Assembly: GCA_965221455.1 (NCBI GenBank)
Contig: OZ244890.1
Coordinates: 1,736,001-1,800,000, forward strand
Length of the DNA stretch: 64,000 bases
From: SMWN01 sp965221455
Lineage (GTDB): Bacteria > Pseudomonadota > Gammaproteobacteria > Eutrophobiales > Eutrophobiaceae
Direction of reading: 5' to 3'
The translations under genes and the position numbers were made by a program. The notes under the pieces were generated by a model. The model was given only the letters and a program-made list of their open reading frames with translations. It was not told the DNA's origin and ran no database searches. Below are positions 1 to 10,200 of the stretch, one piece after another. The stretch's first letter is position 1. Each line of letters starts with the position of its first letter.

Positions 1-1
1 G

Positions 2-3000
2 GTGGCAATGACGATTACGGTGATGACTGACGACGCTGAAGCGGCGTCGGTAAGTCCATCGACACTGACCTTCGACATGGGCGACTGGAACACGGCCAAG
101 ACAGTGACGGTGATGGGTGAGCAGGATGCTGATGCGAACAACGAGACTGTCTCTCTGACGCATACGTTTAGCGGCGGCGGACCTGCCTATGCGAGTGTGA
201 CGATAGACGCTGTCACCGTGAATGTGGATGATGACGAGGAAGCGGACGTGACGGTAGTGGGTCAGTTCCCACTGGCGGTTGGCGAAGGAGCGACCGCCAC
301 CTATACGCTGGAATTGACCAGCCCGCCGACGGTGGATGTGACGGTTGCGGTGAGCAGCACTACCGCTGCGACAGTCAGCTCCACGCCCGCGTTGCCGCTG
401 ATTTTTACCAGTGCTAACTGGAACACGGCCCGGACTGTGACAGTGATGGGTGCGGAAGATGCTGATGCGGACGACGCGGTCGCCACACTGATGCATACGC
501 TGACCGGCGGTGGTCCTGCCTATGCGAGTGTGACGATAGCCGATATCACCGTGAATGTGACTGATAACGAGATGGCGAGAGTGACGGTGAGTGAGTCCGT
601 GTTGAGGTTCAATGAAGGTGCGACCGAGACCTATACGCTGGAGTTGACCAGCCCGCCGACGGCGGCAATGACGATTTCGGTGATGACTGACGACGAGAAT
701 GCGGCGTCGGTGAGTCCAGCGACACTGACCTTTACCATGGACGACTGGAACACGGCCAAGATGTTTACGGTGACGGGTGAGGAAGATGCTGACGCGAACA
801 CCGAGAGCGTCACCCTGACGCACACGTTTAGCGGCGGTGGTCCCGCCTATGCAGGTCCTCCTGCCGTGACGATAGACGCTGTCACCGTGACGGTGAATGA
901 TGACGACAGGGCGGGCGTGACTTTGAATGCGTCCACGCTGGAAGTCAGTGAGGGCGGTAGCGGCGGCTATACGCTGATGCTGGACACTCGGCCGATGACG
1001 GATGTGACGATTATGGTGGTGGCGACTGGCGACACGGGAGCGGCGACGGTCAGCCCGACATCACTGACCTTTACCAATGTCGACTGGAACACGGCCAAGA
1101 CGGTGACGGTGATGGGTGTTGAGGATAGTAATGCGACCGACGGAAACGTCAGCCTGGCGCATACAGTGGATAATAGCAGCGATGTGCTCTATCGACCGTT
1201 GATGCTGACTACTGTGGCCGTTACCGTGAGGGATAACGACACGCCGGGTGTGAGCGTGAGTCCCACCAGGCTGGAGGTCGCCGAAGGTGCTAACGTCGAG
1301 TATATGCTGATGCTGAATACCCAACCGGCGCATGCCGTGATGATTACGGTGGGGAGTGGTGACATGGGTGCGGTGTCGGTCAGCCCGACAACACTGACCT
1401 TTAGCACGAGCGACTGGAACACGGGTAAGACGTTTACAGTGACGGGAGAGCAGGATGCTGACGCGGACAACGAAGTTGATGTGCAGCTCACGCATACGGC
1501 GAGCAGCACGGATAATACCTATAATGGTAATGCGGTGGCGATAGCCGATGTCAGCGTGACTGTGGATGATAACGAGACGGCGGGCGTGACGGTGAGTGAG
1601 ACCGAGCTGATGTTCAATGAGGGCACGAACAACAACACCTATTCGCTGGTGTTGGATACCCGGCCGACGGTGGCAATGACGATTACGGTGATGAGTGACG
1701 ACGCTGAAGCGGCGTCGGTGAGTCCATCGACACTGAGCTTTACCATGGACGACTGGGATACGCCCAAGACGTTTACGGTGACGGGTGTTGAGGATGCTGA
1801 TGCGAACAACGAGACTGTCTCCCTGACGCACACGTTTAGCGGCGGTGGTCCTGCCTATGCAGATGCCACTCCTGCGGTGATGATAGCCCCCGTGACTGTG
1901 AATGTGGATGATGACGAGACGGCGGATGTGACGGTGATGGGTCAGTTCCCACTGGCGGTTGGCGAAGGAGCGACCGCCACCTATACGCTGGAATTGACCA
2001 GCCCGCCGACGGCGGCGGTGACGGTTGCGGTGAGCAGCACTACCGCTGCGACAGTCAGCTCCACGCCCGCGTTGCCGCTGATTTTTACCAGTGCTAACTG
2101 GGACACCGCCCGGACTGTGACAGTGATGGGTGCGGAAGATGCTGATGCGGACGACGCGGTCGCCACACTGACGCATACGCTGACCGGCGGTGGTCCTGCC
2201 TATGCGAGTGTGACGATAGCCGATATCACCGTGAATGTGAATGATGACGAGGAGGCGGACGTGACGGTAGTGGGTCAGTTCCCACTGGCGGTTGGCGAAG
2301 GAGCGACCGCCACCTATACGCTGGAATTGACCAGCCCGCCGACGGCGGCGGTGACGGTTGCGGTGAGCAGCACTACCGCTGCGACAGTCAGCTCCACGCC
2401 CGCGTTGCCGCTGATTTTTACCAGTGCTAACTGGGACACGGCCCGGACTGTGACAGTGATGGGTGCGGAGGATGCTGATGCGGACGACGCGGTCGCCACT
2501 CTGACGCATACGCTGACCGGCGGTGGTCCTGCCTATGCGAGTGTGACGATAGCCGATATCACCGTGAATGTGGATGATGACGAGGAAGCGGACGTGACGG
2601 TAGTGGGTCAGTTCCCACTGGCGGTTGGCGAAGGAGCGACCGCCACCTATACGCTGGTGTTGACCACCCCGCCGACGGCGGCAATGACGATTTCGGTGAT
2701 GACTGACGACGAGGATGCGGCGTCGGTGAGTCCAGCGACACTGACCTTTACCATGGACGACTGGAACACGGCCAAGATGTTTACGGTGACGGGTGAGCAG
2801 GATGCTGATGCGAACACCGAGAGCGTCACCCTGACGCATACGTTTAGCGGCGGTGGTCCTGCCTATGCAGGTCCTCCTGCCGTGACGATAGACGCTGTCA
2901 CCGTGACGGTGAATGATGACGAGACGGCGGGCGTGATTGTGACTCCTACCATGCTGGACGTTGCCGAAGGTGCGATTATCACCTATACACTGGTGTTGAC

Positions 3001-5899
3001 CAGCGCGCCGACGACGGCGGATGACGTGTCGATTATGGTGGGGAGTGGCGACATGGGTGCGGTGTCGGTCAACCCGAGAACACTGACCTTTACCGATGCC
3101 GACTGGAACATGGCCAAGACGGTGACGGTGATGGGTGTTGAGGATGCTGATGCGAACGACGAGAGCGGCGTCACTCTGACGCAAACGTTGAGCGGCGGCG
3201 GTGTTGCCTATACTGGTGTGAGGATAGACGAGGTCACCGTTAATGTGGATGATAACGACACGGCGGGTGTGACGGTGACGCCTACCATGCTAAACGTGAA
3301 TGAAGGTGCGACCGTCACCTATATGCTGGCGTTGACCAGCCTGCCGACGAATAACGTGTCGATTACGGTGGGGAGTGGCGATGCGGGTGCGGCGTCGGTC
3401 AACCCGAGAACACTGACCTTTACCGATGCTAACTGGAACGTGGCCCGGACGGTGATGGTGACGGGTGAGGAGGATGATGACGCGAACAACGAAGTCAGTG
3501 TGAGGCTCACGCATACGGCGGAGAGCACGGATGCGGCCTACAATGGTAATACTGTGACGATAGCCGAGGTCACCGTTAATGTGGATGATAACGACACGGC
3601 GGGCGTGGCTGTGAGTCAAACCGCGCTGACGCTCGGCGAAGGTGAGACTGGCAACTATACACTGATGTTGACTAGCCAGCCGAGGGAGGACGTGAGGATT
3701 ACGTTGGACAATGACGGCACGGGTGCGGTGTCGGTCAGCCCGGCATTACTGACCTTTACCAATGTTAACTGGAACAGTGCCCAGACGTTGACAGTGATGG
3801 CTGTTGAGGATGATGACGCGAACAACGAGCGCGTGAATCTCACGCATACGGCGGCCAGCGCGGATGCGGCCTATAATGGTGGTGCTGTGACGATAGACGC
3901 TGTGGCGGTGACAGTGACCGATAACGAGACGGCGGGCGTGACTGTGAGTCGCACTACGCTGGAGGTCAGTGAAGGTGGTGTCGGCGACTATAGACTGGTG
4001 TTGAATGCTCGACCGGCGTTGGCTGTGACGATTACGGTGGAGAGTGACGACATGGGTGCTGCGACAGTCACTCCTGCGACTCTGACCTTTGACACAACCG
4101 ACTGGAACACGGCCAAGACGGTGACGGTGAGTGGTGTTGAGGACGCTGATATGAACAATGAGAGCGTGCGACTGAATCATACAGTGAGCAGCAGCGATAC
4201 GCTCTATAATACAGTGACGCCGCTCCCCGTGGCCGTCACCGTGAGGGATAACGAGACGATGGGTGTGACCGTGAGTTCTACCACGCTGGCGGTCAGTGAG
4301 GGCGGTACCGGCGGCTATACACTGGCTTTGAATACCGCACCGGCGTCGGCGGTGACGATTACGGTGGCGAGTGGCGATCCTGGTGCTGTGACTGCGACTG
4401 CGTCACTGACCTTTACCGCAAGCGACTGGAACAGGCCAAAGAGGGTGACGGTGACGGGTGTTGAAGATAATGATGCGAACAACGAAAACAATGTGCAACT
4501 CACGCATACGGTGAGCAGTACCGATACCAACTATAATACAGTGATGCCGCTCCCCGTGGCCGTCACCGTGAGGGATAACGATATGGCGGGCGTGACCGTG
4601 AGTCCGACTGATCTGGTGGTCAGTGAGGGCGGTACCGGCGGCTATAGGCTGGTACTGACCAGCCGACCGACGTTGGCTGTGACGATTATGGTGGAGAGTA
4701 ACGACATGGGTGCTGCGACAGTCAGTCCCGGGTCACTGACTTTTACCGATGCCGATTGGAACACGGCCAAGAGGGTGACGGTGACGGGTGTTGAGGATGC
4801 TGATACGGACAGCGAGCGCGTGCGACTGAATCATACGGTGAGCAGCAGCGATACGCTTTATAGCACAGTGATGCCAGCCGCTGTGGCTGTGGCCGTGAAC
4901 GATAACGAGGCGGTGGGTGTAAGTGTGAGTTCCACGACACTGGACGTGAACGAGGGCAGTACCATTCACTATACACTGGTACTGAATACCCGACCGAGTG
5001 ATCATGTGACGATTGCGGTGGCGACTGGCGACGCGGAAGCGGTGACAGCGACCACGTCGTTGACCTTCACCGATGCCGACTGGAACACGGCCAAGAGGGT
5101 GACGGTGACGGGTGTTGACGATGATGATGCGAACAACGAAAACAATGTGCAACTCACGCATACGGTGAGCAGTGGCGATACGAACTATAATGCTTTTACG
5201 CCGCCCGCTGTAGCGGTGACGGTGAATGATGACGAGATGGTGGGTGTGACTGTGAGTCAAACTGCGCTGACGCTCGGTGAAAGAGAGACCGGCAACTATA
5301 CGCTGATGTTGACCAGCCAGCCGACGGATGACGTGGCGATTGCGGTGGAGAGTGACGATACGGGTGCGGCGACGGTCAGCCCCGCATTACTGACCTTTAC
5401 CAATGTTAACTGGAACAGTGCCCAGATGATGACAGTGACGGGTATTGAGGACGTTGATTTGGACAATGAGAGCGTCAGGCTAACGCATACGGTGAGCAGC
5501 AGTGATACAGGCTATGCTGCGGTGACACCAGATGCCGTGCTTGTGACTGTCACGGAGTTGGCGATTAGTCTTGATGTGGATAATAGCGGCGGTGCGCCTA
5601 ACCAGGGTGACGGGCTTATGATAGGCCGCTACCTGTTCGGTATTCGTGATATGGTGGGCTTGCTTGATACTATCCCGGGGAGTCCATCGTTCAGTGTGGT
5701 CACGGCGAATATTGCAAGGGCTGTCGCCAGCGGTCGTCTTGATGTGGATGGCAGCGGCGGTGCTGCGAATCAAGGTGATGGTCTGATGATAGGTCGTTAT
5801 CTGTTTGGTATTCGTGACACTGTGGGCTTGCTTGATACTATCCCGGGCAATCCATCGTTCAACGATGTAAGGACGAATATCGAGGCACTTTTGCAATAG
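2..5899 (+). CDS. Giant Calx-beta-type repeat surface protein with dockerin-like tail, 5' partial
   Basis: The frame is open at the left edge, so the N-terminus lies outside the window; 1,965 residues are visible. I count about 17 repeats of 105-115 residues, the first incomplete. Each has an EG..Y.L.L strand, a VSP..LTFT..DWN segment, a TVTGVEDADANNE segment and a closing VTVNDDE segment, which resembles Calx-beta or Calx-beta-like adhesin repeats. The Asp/Glu-rich turns suggest calcium binding. The last ~110 residues are two dockerin-like units, each with DVD.SGGA.NQGDGLMIGR followed by YLFGIR and GLLDTIPG. The protein is probably secreted or surface-exposed, since the family elsewhere in the window has signal peptides. 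No enzymatic domain is visible. Neighbouring repeats are nearly identical at DNA level, so copy number may vary. Precise ligand and function are unknown. Confidence 0.85.
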   Translation: MAMTITVMTDDAEAASVSPSTLTFDMGDWNTAKTVTVMGEQDADANNETVSLTHTFSGGGPAYASVTIDAVTVNVDDDEEADVTVVGQFPLAVGEGATATYTLELTSPPTVDVTVAVSSTTAATVSSTPALPLIFTSANWNTARTVTVMGAEDADADDAVATLMHTLTGGGPAYASVTIADITVNVTDNEMARVTVSESVLRFNEGATETYTLELTSPPTAAMTISVMTDDENAASVSPATLTFTMDDWNTAKMFTVTGEEDADANTESVTLTHTFSGGGPAYAGPPAVTIDAVTVTVNDDDRAGVTLNASTLEVSEGGSGGYTLMLDTRPMTDVTIMVVATGDTGAATVSPTSLTFTNVDWNTAKTVTVMGVEDSNATDGNVSLAHTVDNSSDVLYRPLMLTTVAVTVRDNDTPGVSVSPTRLEVAEGANVEYMLMLNTQPAHAVMITVGSGDMGAVSVSPTTLTFSTSDWNTGKTFTVTGEQDADADNEVDVQLTHTASSTDNTYNGNAVAIADVSVTVDDNETAGVTVSETELMFNEGTNNNTYSLVLDTRPTVAMTITVMSDDAEAASVSPSTLSFTMDDWDTPKTFTVTGVEDADANNETVSLTHTFSGGGPAYADATPAVMIAPVTVNVDDDETADVTVMGQFPLAVGEGATATYTLELTSPPTAAVTVAVSSTTAATVSSTPALPLIFTSANWDTARTVTVMGAEDADADDAVATLTHTLTGGGPAYASVTIADITVNVNDDEEADVTVVGQFPLAVGEGATATYTLELTSPPTAAVTVAVSSTTAATVSSTPALPLIFTSANWDTARTVTVMGAEDADADDAVATLTHTLTGGGPAYASVTIADITVNVDDDEEADVTVVGQFPLAVGEGATATYTLVLTTPPTAAMTISVMTDDEDAASVSPATLTFTMDDWNTAKMFTVTGEQDADANTESVTLTHTFSGGGPAYAGPPAVTIDAVTVTVNDDETAGVIVTPTMLDVAEGAIITYTLVLTSAPTTADDVSIMVGSGDMGAVSVNPRTLTFTDADWNMAKTVTVMGVEDADANDESGVTLTQTLSGGGVAYTGVRIDEVTVNVDDNDTAGVTVTPTMLNVNEGATVTYMLALTSLPTNNVSITVGSGDAGAASVNPRTLTFTDANWNVARTVMVTGEEDDDANNEVSVRLTHTAESTDAAYNGNTVTIAEVTVNVDDNDTAGVAVSQTALTLGEGETGNYTLMLTSQPREDVRITLDNDGTGAVSVSPALLTFTNVNWNSAQTLTVMAVEDDDANNERVNLTHTAASADAAYNGGAVTIDAVAVTVTDNETAGVTVSRTTLEVSEGGVGDYRLVLNARPALAVTITVESDDMGAATVTPATLTFDTTDWNTAKTVTVSGVEDADMNNESVRLNHTVSSSDTLYNTVTPLPVAVTVRDNETMGVTVSSTTLAVSEGGTGGYTLALNTAPASAVTITVASGDPGAVTATASLTFTASDWNRPKRVTVTGVEDNDANNENNVQLTHTVSSTDTNYNTVMPLPVAVTVRDNDMAGVTVSPTDLVVSEGGTGGYRLVLTSRPTLAVTIMVESNDMGAATVSPGSLTFTDADWNTAKRVTVTGVEDADTDSERVRLNHTVSSSDTLYSTVMPAAVAVAVNDNEAVGVSVSSTTLDVNEGSTIHYTLVLNTRPSDHVTIAVATGDAEAVTATTSLTFTDADWNTAKRVTVTGVDDDDANNENNVQLTHTVSSGDTNYNAFTPPAVAVTVNDDEMVGVTVSQTALTLGERETGNYTLMLTSQPTDDVAIAVESDDTGAATVSPALLTFTNVNWNSAQMMTVTGIEDVDLDNESVRLTHTVSSSDTGYAAVTPDAVLVTVTELAISLDVDNSGGAPNQGDGLMIGRYLFGIRDMVGLLDTIPGSPSFSVVTANIARAVASGRLDVDGSGGAANQGDGLMIGRYLFGIRDTVGLLDTIPGNPSFNDVRTNIEALLQ
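1922..2587 (+). repeat. 333-bp tandem repeat inside the giant repeat gene
   Basis: Two nearly identical 333-bp units start at 1922 and 2255, and a third begins at 2588 but diverges after about 70 bases. A fourth dispersed copy starts at 242. Each unit encodes one 111-residue Calx-beta-like domain containing VGQFPLAVGEGATATYTLEL. The very low divergence compared with other domains of the gene indicates recent duplication or gene conversion, and the array should be prone to copy-number change and to assembly collapse. Confidence 0.85.
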
Positions 5900-6070
5900 T
5901 GGGTCAATAGACAGACCGCTCATTGCACAGGCTTTGCAGAGGCCTGGCGGTATTAGTTCAGCAACACATTGCGCTTATTGCGGGGATAAAGGCACGTGCA
6001 ATCTCGGTAGCTGTTGATTGCCAATGCCCCGATAGACGTAGAAGTACCGGATAGGGCCTCGTACACCTAC

Positions 6071-6996
6071 TGATCATCCCCCAATCTTGTATACCGTTAT
6101 CCCTGGGCGTGATGTTGTAATTCAAATTGTACAGGCGATAGCATGGTTATTGGAACGATGCCTGCGTTGTCGATTATAAAAGACTTCTATGTAATCAAAA
6201 ATATCTTGTCGTGCTTTCCCTTGTGTTGTAAATGCGTCGTTTAATGCGTTCTGTTTTCAATGAATGAAAGAGGCTTTCAGCGACCGCATTGTCATAACAG
6301 TTTCCTCTGCGACTCATGCTGGATAGCAGTCCGTGCTGTTGCATAAATCGCTGACAGTCATCACTGGTGTATTGAATGCCCTGGTCAGAATGTACAATGA
6401 CTTCTTGTTTAGGGTGTCGTCTCCATACCGGCATTAATTAAGGCATTCAGTACAATGTCTTTTTCAAGTCTGGCGGACATTGACCAGCCCATGACCTGTC
6501 TGGAGAATAAATCCACGACCACGGCAAGATATAAGCAGCCTTCATAAGTACGGATACAGGTGATATCTGTGAGCCAACACTGGTCAGGATCTGCGGTAAA
6601 TACTTGTTGTAAACGATTAGGCGCTCCCCATTCACGTAAATCCGCATGAATACGTGGACTGCCATACACACAACCACTTTCCAGCCAGCTTTGTTTAATT
6701 AAACCCGGCAGGCGTTCGTTGTCTTTTTCTCGCTGACATCCTGCTTCCTGCGGCCAGCGGTAAAACCACTGCGATTGACCTTCAATACCCGGCACATCAT
6801 GCGTATCGGATAACGATTGAGGCGTGACTTTATATATGACTCGCCTTGACGATAGTGTAGCCTTGTTCAAGCACTCACTTCACTGCTGCGCGTTTAAATT
6901 CTTCGGTGTATTTTACTTGCTGACTCATTTGCTTCTCCCAATTTGGTTGCTTGGTTTAGCCTAACGCTATTGGTCTACTAAATCGGGGGATGATCA
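6071..6996 (-). mobile_element. Decayed IS3-family insertion sequence
   Basis: The ends carry inverted repeats: TGATCATCCCCCAA at 6071-6084 and its near complement at 6983-6996, with the TG...CA termini usual for the IS3 family. Inside, on the minus strand, are an orfA start and broken orfB pieces. At about 926 bp it is shorter than a typical 1.2-1.3 kb IS3 element, consistent with internal deletions. I see no convincing short target duplication at the borders. The right end abuts, within two bases, a copy of the promoter/signal-peptide segment found upstream of the neighbouring surface-protein genes, so it may have interrupted another family member. Confidence 0.8.
6122..6928 (-). pseudogene. 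IS3-family transposase remnants (orfA start and orfB)
   Basis: orfA begins at 6928 with MSQQVKYTEEFKRAAVK and then meets a stop. The rest of orfA is mostly deleted. orfB survives as two frames: 6409-6870 carries YGSPRIHADLRE and the DITCIRT..LYLAVVVDLFSR part of the DDE integrase core, and 6195-6434 carries VIVHSDQGIQYTS with RGNCYDNAVAESLFHSLK. A frameshift near 6410-6430 separates them, and a second near 6205-6240 precedes the final QDIFDYIEVFYNRQRRH. The element cannot make an intact transposase. Family assignment is firm because the DDE neighbourhood is clear; the subgroup is not determined. Confidence 0.85.
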
Positions 6997-6998
6997 GA

Positions 6999-7182
6999 CC
7001 GGTGAAAAATCAGCCCAACGCGAGCAGAGCCAACCGTACTGAAAAATGTTGCATGAGAAACTCTCTGCCATTGTCTTACCGTTATCGCCCTACCGCTATC
7101 AGGGGCACGACTCTATTACACCTGACCGGGACTCACAACAAACTATAAACGCCTGGAACTATACACCGCCCAGTGCGGGCGG
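6999..7182 (-). repeat. Copy 1 of a promoter/signal-peptide segment shared with 12214-12382
   Basis: This stretch matches 12214-12382 in the same orientation over almost its whole length, with a few substitutions and small indels. On the minus strand it contains ATG followed by codons for QHFSVRLALLALG and then a stop, which is the start of a signal peptide (compare HFSVRLAL then LGWFFTGLVFA at the other copy). It looks like the 5' end of a further surface-protein gene whose body is gone, cut off by the IS end at 6996. Confidence 0.7.
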
Positions 7183-7228
7183 TAAGTGCCGAGAAAAATA
7201 ACTTCCGGCTATTCTGTCTATTCAGGCA

Positions 7229-10200
7229 CTACCGCAGGAGTGCCCTGATATTCGCCGTTACCTCACTGAACGATGGATTGCCCGGAATATTTTGAAGCAA
7301 GCCCACCTCTCTACGCATACCAAACAGGTAGCGGGCTATCATGAGACCATCAGCCTGGTCAGGAGCACCGCCGCTGTTATCCACATCAAGACGCCCGCTG
7401 GCGACCGCCCTCTCAATATTCGCCGTTACCTCACTGAACGATGGATTGCCCGGAACATTTTGAAGCAAGCCCACCTCGCTACGCATACCAAACAGGTAGC
7501 GGGCTATAATGAGACCGTCAGCCTGGTCAGGAGCAGGAGCACCGCCGCTGTTATCCACATTAAGACTAATCGGCAACTCCGTGACAGTCACAAGCACGGC
7601 GTCTGGCGTCACCCTGGCATAACTTGCATCGTTGCTGCTCATCGTATGCGTTAGGTTGACGCTCTCATTGTCCATATCAGCGTCCTCAAGACTCGTCACG
7701 GTCACGGTCTGAACCGTATTCCAGTCGTCTGTGTCAAAGGTCAGGGTCGTAGGACTCACCGTTGCCTCAGTCGCATCAGCAACCGCCACCGTAATCGTCA
7801 CCGCCGCTGTCGGCTGGTTGGTCAACATCAGCGTATAGGTGCCACTGTCAGCTTCGCTGACCGCCAGCGTGGTAGAACTCACGCTCACGCCCGCCGTCTC
7901 GTCATCATTCACCGTTACAGCCACAGCGTCTATCGTCACAGTATTATAGGCAGTATCTGAGCTTGTCGCCGTATGCGTCAGGGTGACGCTCTCGTTGTTC
8001 GCATCAGCGTCCTCAACACCCGTCACAGTCACGGTCTGAGCCGTGTTCCAGTCGCCCATGGTAAAGGTCAGTGTCGCTGGACTCACCGTCGCAGCACCGG
8101 CATCGTCGGTTTGCGGGGTAACTGTCACTCCAGCCGACGGCTGGGTATTCAGCCTGATGGTATAGGCTATCGTAGCCCCCTCATTGACCGCCAGCGTGGT
8201 AGAACTCACGCTCACACCCACCGCCTCGTTATCATCCACCACCGTCACCGCCACAGGGCTTATCGTCACAGTATTATAGGCAGCATCTGAGCTTGTCGCC
8301 GTATGCGTTAGGTTGAAGCTCTCATTGTCCACATCAGCGTCCTCAACACTCGTCACAGTCACGGTCTGAGCCGCGCCCCAGTCGCCTGTGGCAGAAAAGA
8401 TCAGGGTCGCAGGACTCACCGTCGCCTCAGTCGCATCGGCACCCGCCACCGTAATCGTCACCGGTGCTGTCGGTTGGGTATCCAGGCACAGCGTATACTC
8501 GCCGGTATCGCCCTCATTGAACGTCAGCGTGGTAGGAAGCACCGACACGCCCGCCGTGTCGTTATCCGTGACACTTACGGTCACGGTCACGGGGGACGGC
8601 ATCAGCGCAGTATAGTCTGCATTACCGCTGCTCACCGCATGGGTCAGTTGCACGGTCTCGCTCGTTGAATTCGCATCCTCAACACCTATCACGGTCACAG
8701 TTTGGGCTATATTCCAATTGACTGTGGTAAATGTCAGTGATGTGGAACCAAGCGTCACCGCATCGTCATTGTCACTGGTCACGGCAATCGTCACCGCCGT
8801 CGTCGGCTGGTCGGTCAACATCAGCGTATAGGTGCCACTGTCAGCTTCGCTGACCGCCAGCGTGGTAGAACTCACGCTCACACCCACCGCCTCGTTATCA
8901 TCCACCACCGTCACCGCCACAGGGCTTATCGTCACAGTATTATAGGCAGCATCTGAGCTTGTCGCCGTATGCGTTAGGTTGAAGCTCTCATTGTCCACAT
9001 CAGCGTCCTCAACACTCGTCACAGTCACGGTCTGAGCCGCGCCCCAGTCGCCTGTGGCAGAAAAGATCAGGGTCGCAGGACTCACCGTCGCCTCAGTCGC
9101 ATCGGCACCCGCCACCGTAATCGTCACCGGTGCTGTCGGTTGGGTATCCAGGCACAGCGTATACTCGCCGGTATCGCCCTCATTGAACGTCAGCGTGGTA
9201 GGAAGCACCGACACGCCCGCCGTGTCGTTATCCGTGACACTTACGGTCACGGTCACGGGGGACGGCATCAGCGCAGTATAGTCTGCATTACCGCTGCTCA
9301 CCGCATGGGTCAGTTGCACGGTCTCGTTCGTTGAATTCGCATCCTCAACACCTGTCACGGTCACAGTTTGGGCTATATTCCAATTGACTGTGGTAAATGT
9401 CAGTGATGTGGAACCAAGCGTCACCGCATCGTCATTGTCACTGGTCACGGCAATCGTCACCGCCGTCGTCGGCTGGTCGGTCAACATCAGCGTATAGGTG
9501 CCACTGTCAGCTTCGCTGACCGCCAGCGTGGTAGAACTCACGCTCACACCCACCGCCTCGTTATCATCCACCACCGTCACCGCCACAGGGCTTATCGTCA
9601 CAGTATTATAGGCAGCATCTGAGCTTGTCGCCGTATGCGTTAGGTTGAAGCTCTCATTGTCCACATCAGCGTCCTCAACACTCGTCACAGTCACGGTCTG
9701 AGCCGCGCCCCAGTCGCCTGTGGCAGAAAAGATCAGGGTCGCAGGACTCACCGTCGCCTCAGTCGCATCGGCACCCGCCACCGTAATCGTCACCGGTGCT
9801 GTCGGTTGGGTATCCAGGCACAGCGTATACTCGCCGGTATCGCCCTCATTGAACGTCAGCGTGGTAGGAAGCACCGACACGCCCGCCGTGTCGTCATCAT
9901 TCACCGTTACAGCCACAGCGTCTATCGTCACAGTATTATAGGCAGTATCTGAGCTTGTCGCCGTATGCATCAGGGTGACGCTCTCGTTGTTCGCATCAGC
10001 GTCCTCAACACCCGTCACAGTCACGGTCTGAGCCGTGTTCCAGTCGCCCATGGTAAAGGTCAGTGTCGCTGGACTCACCGTCGCAGCACCGGCATCGTCG
10101 GTTTGCGGGGTAACTGTCACTCCATCCGACGGCTGGGTATTCAGCCTGATGGTATAGGTCGCCGTAGCCCCCTCATTGACCGTCAGCGCGGTCGTACTAA

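Noticed and set aside
1061..3184. 707-codon minus-strand open frame, plus similar long antisense frames at 4733-5260 and 9965-10753
   Set aside because: They are shadows of the repetitive Calx-beta coding sequence. The products are His/Arg-rich, repeat with the sense-strand period and match no protein pattern.
8186..9894. Regular repeats considered as a CRISPR array
   Set aside because: The 666-bp units are contiguous coding repeats without spacers; no cas genes are present.
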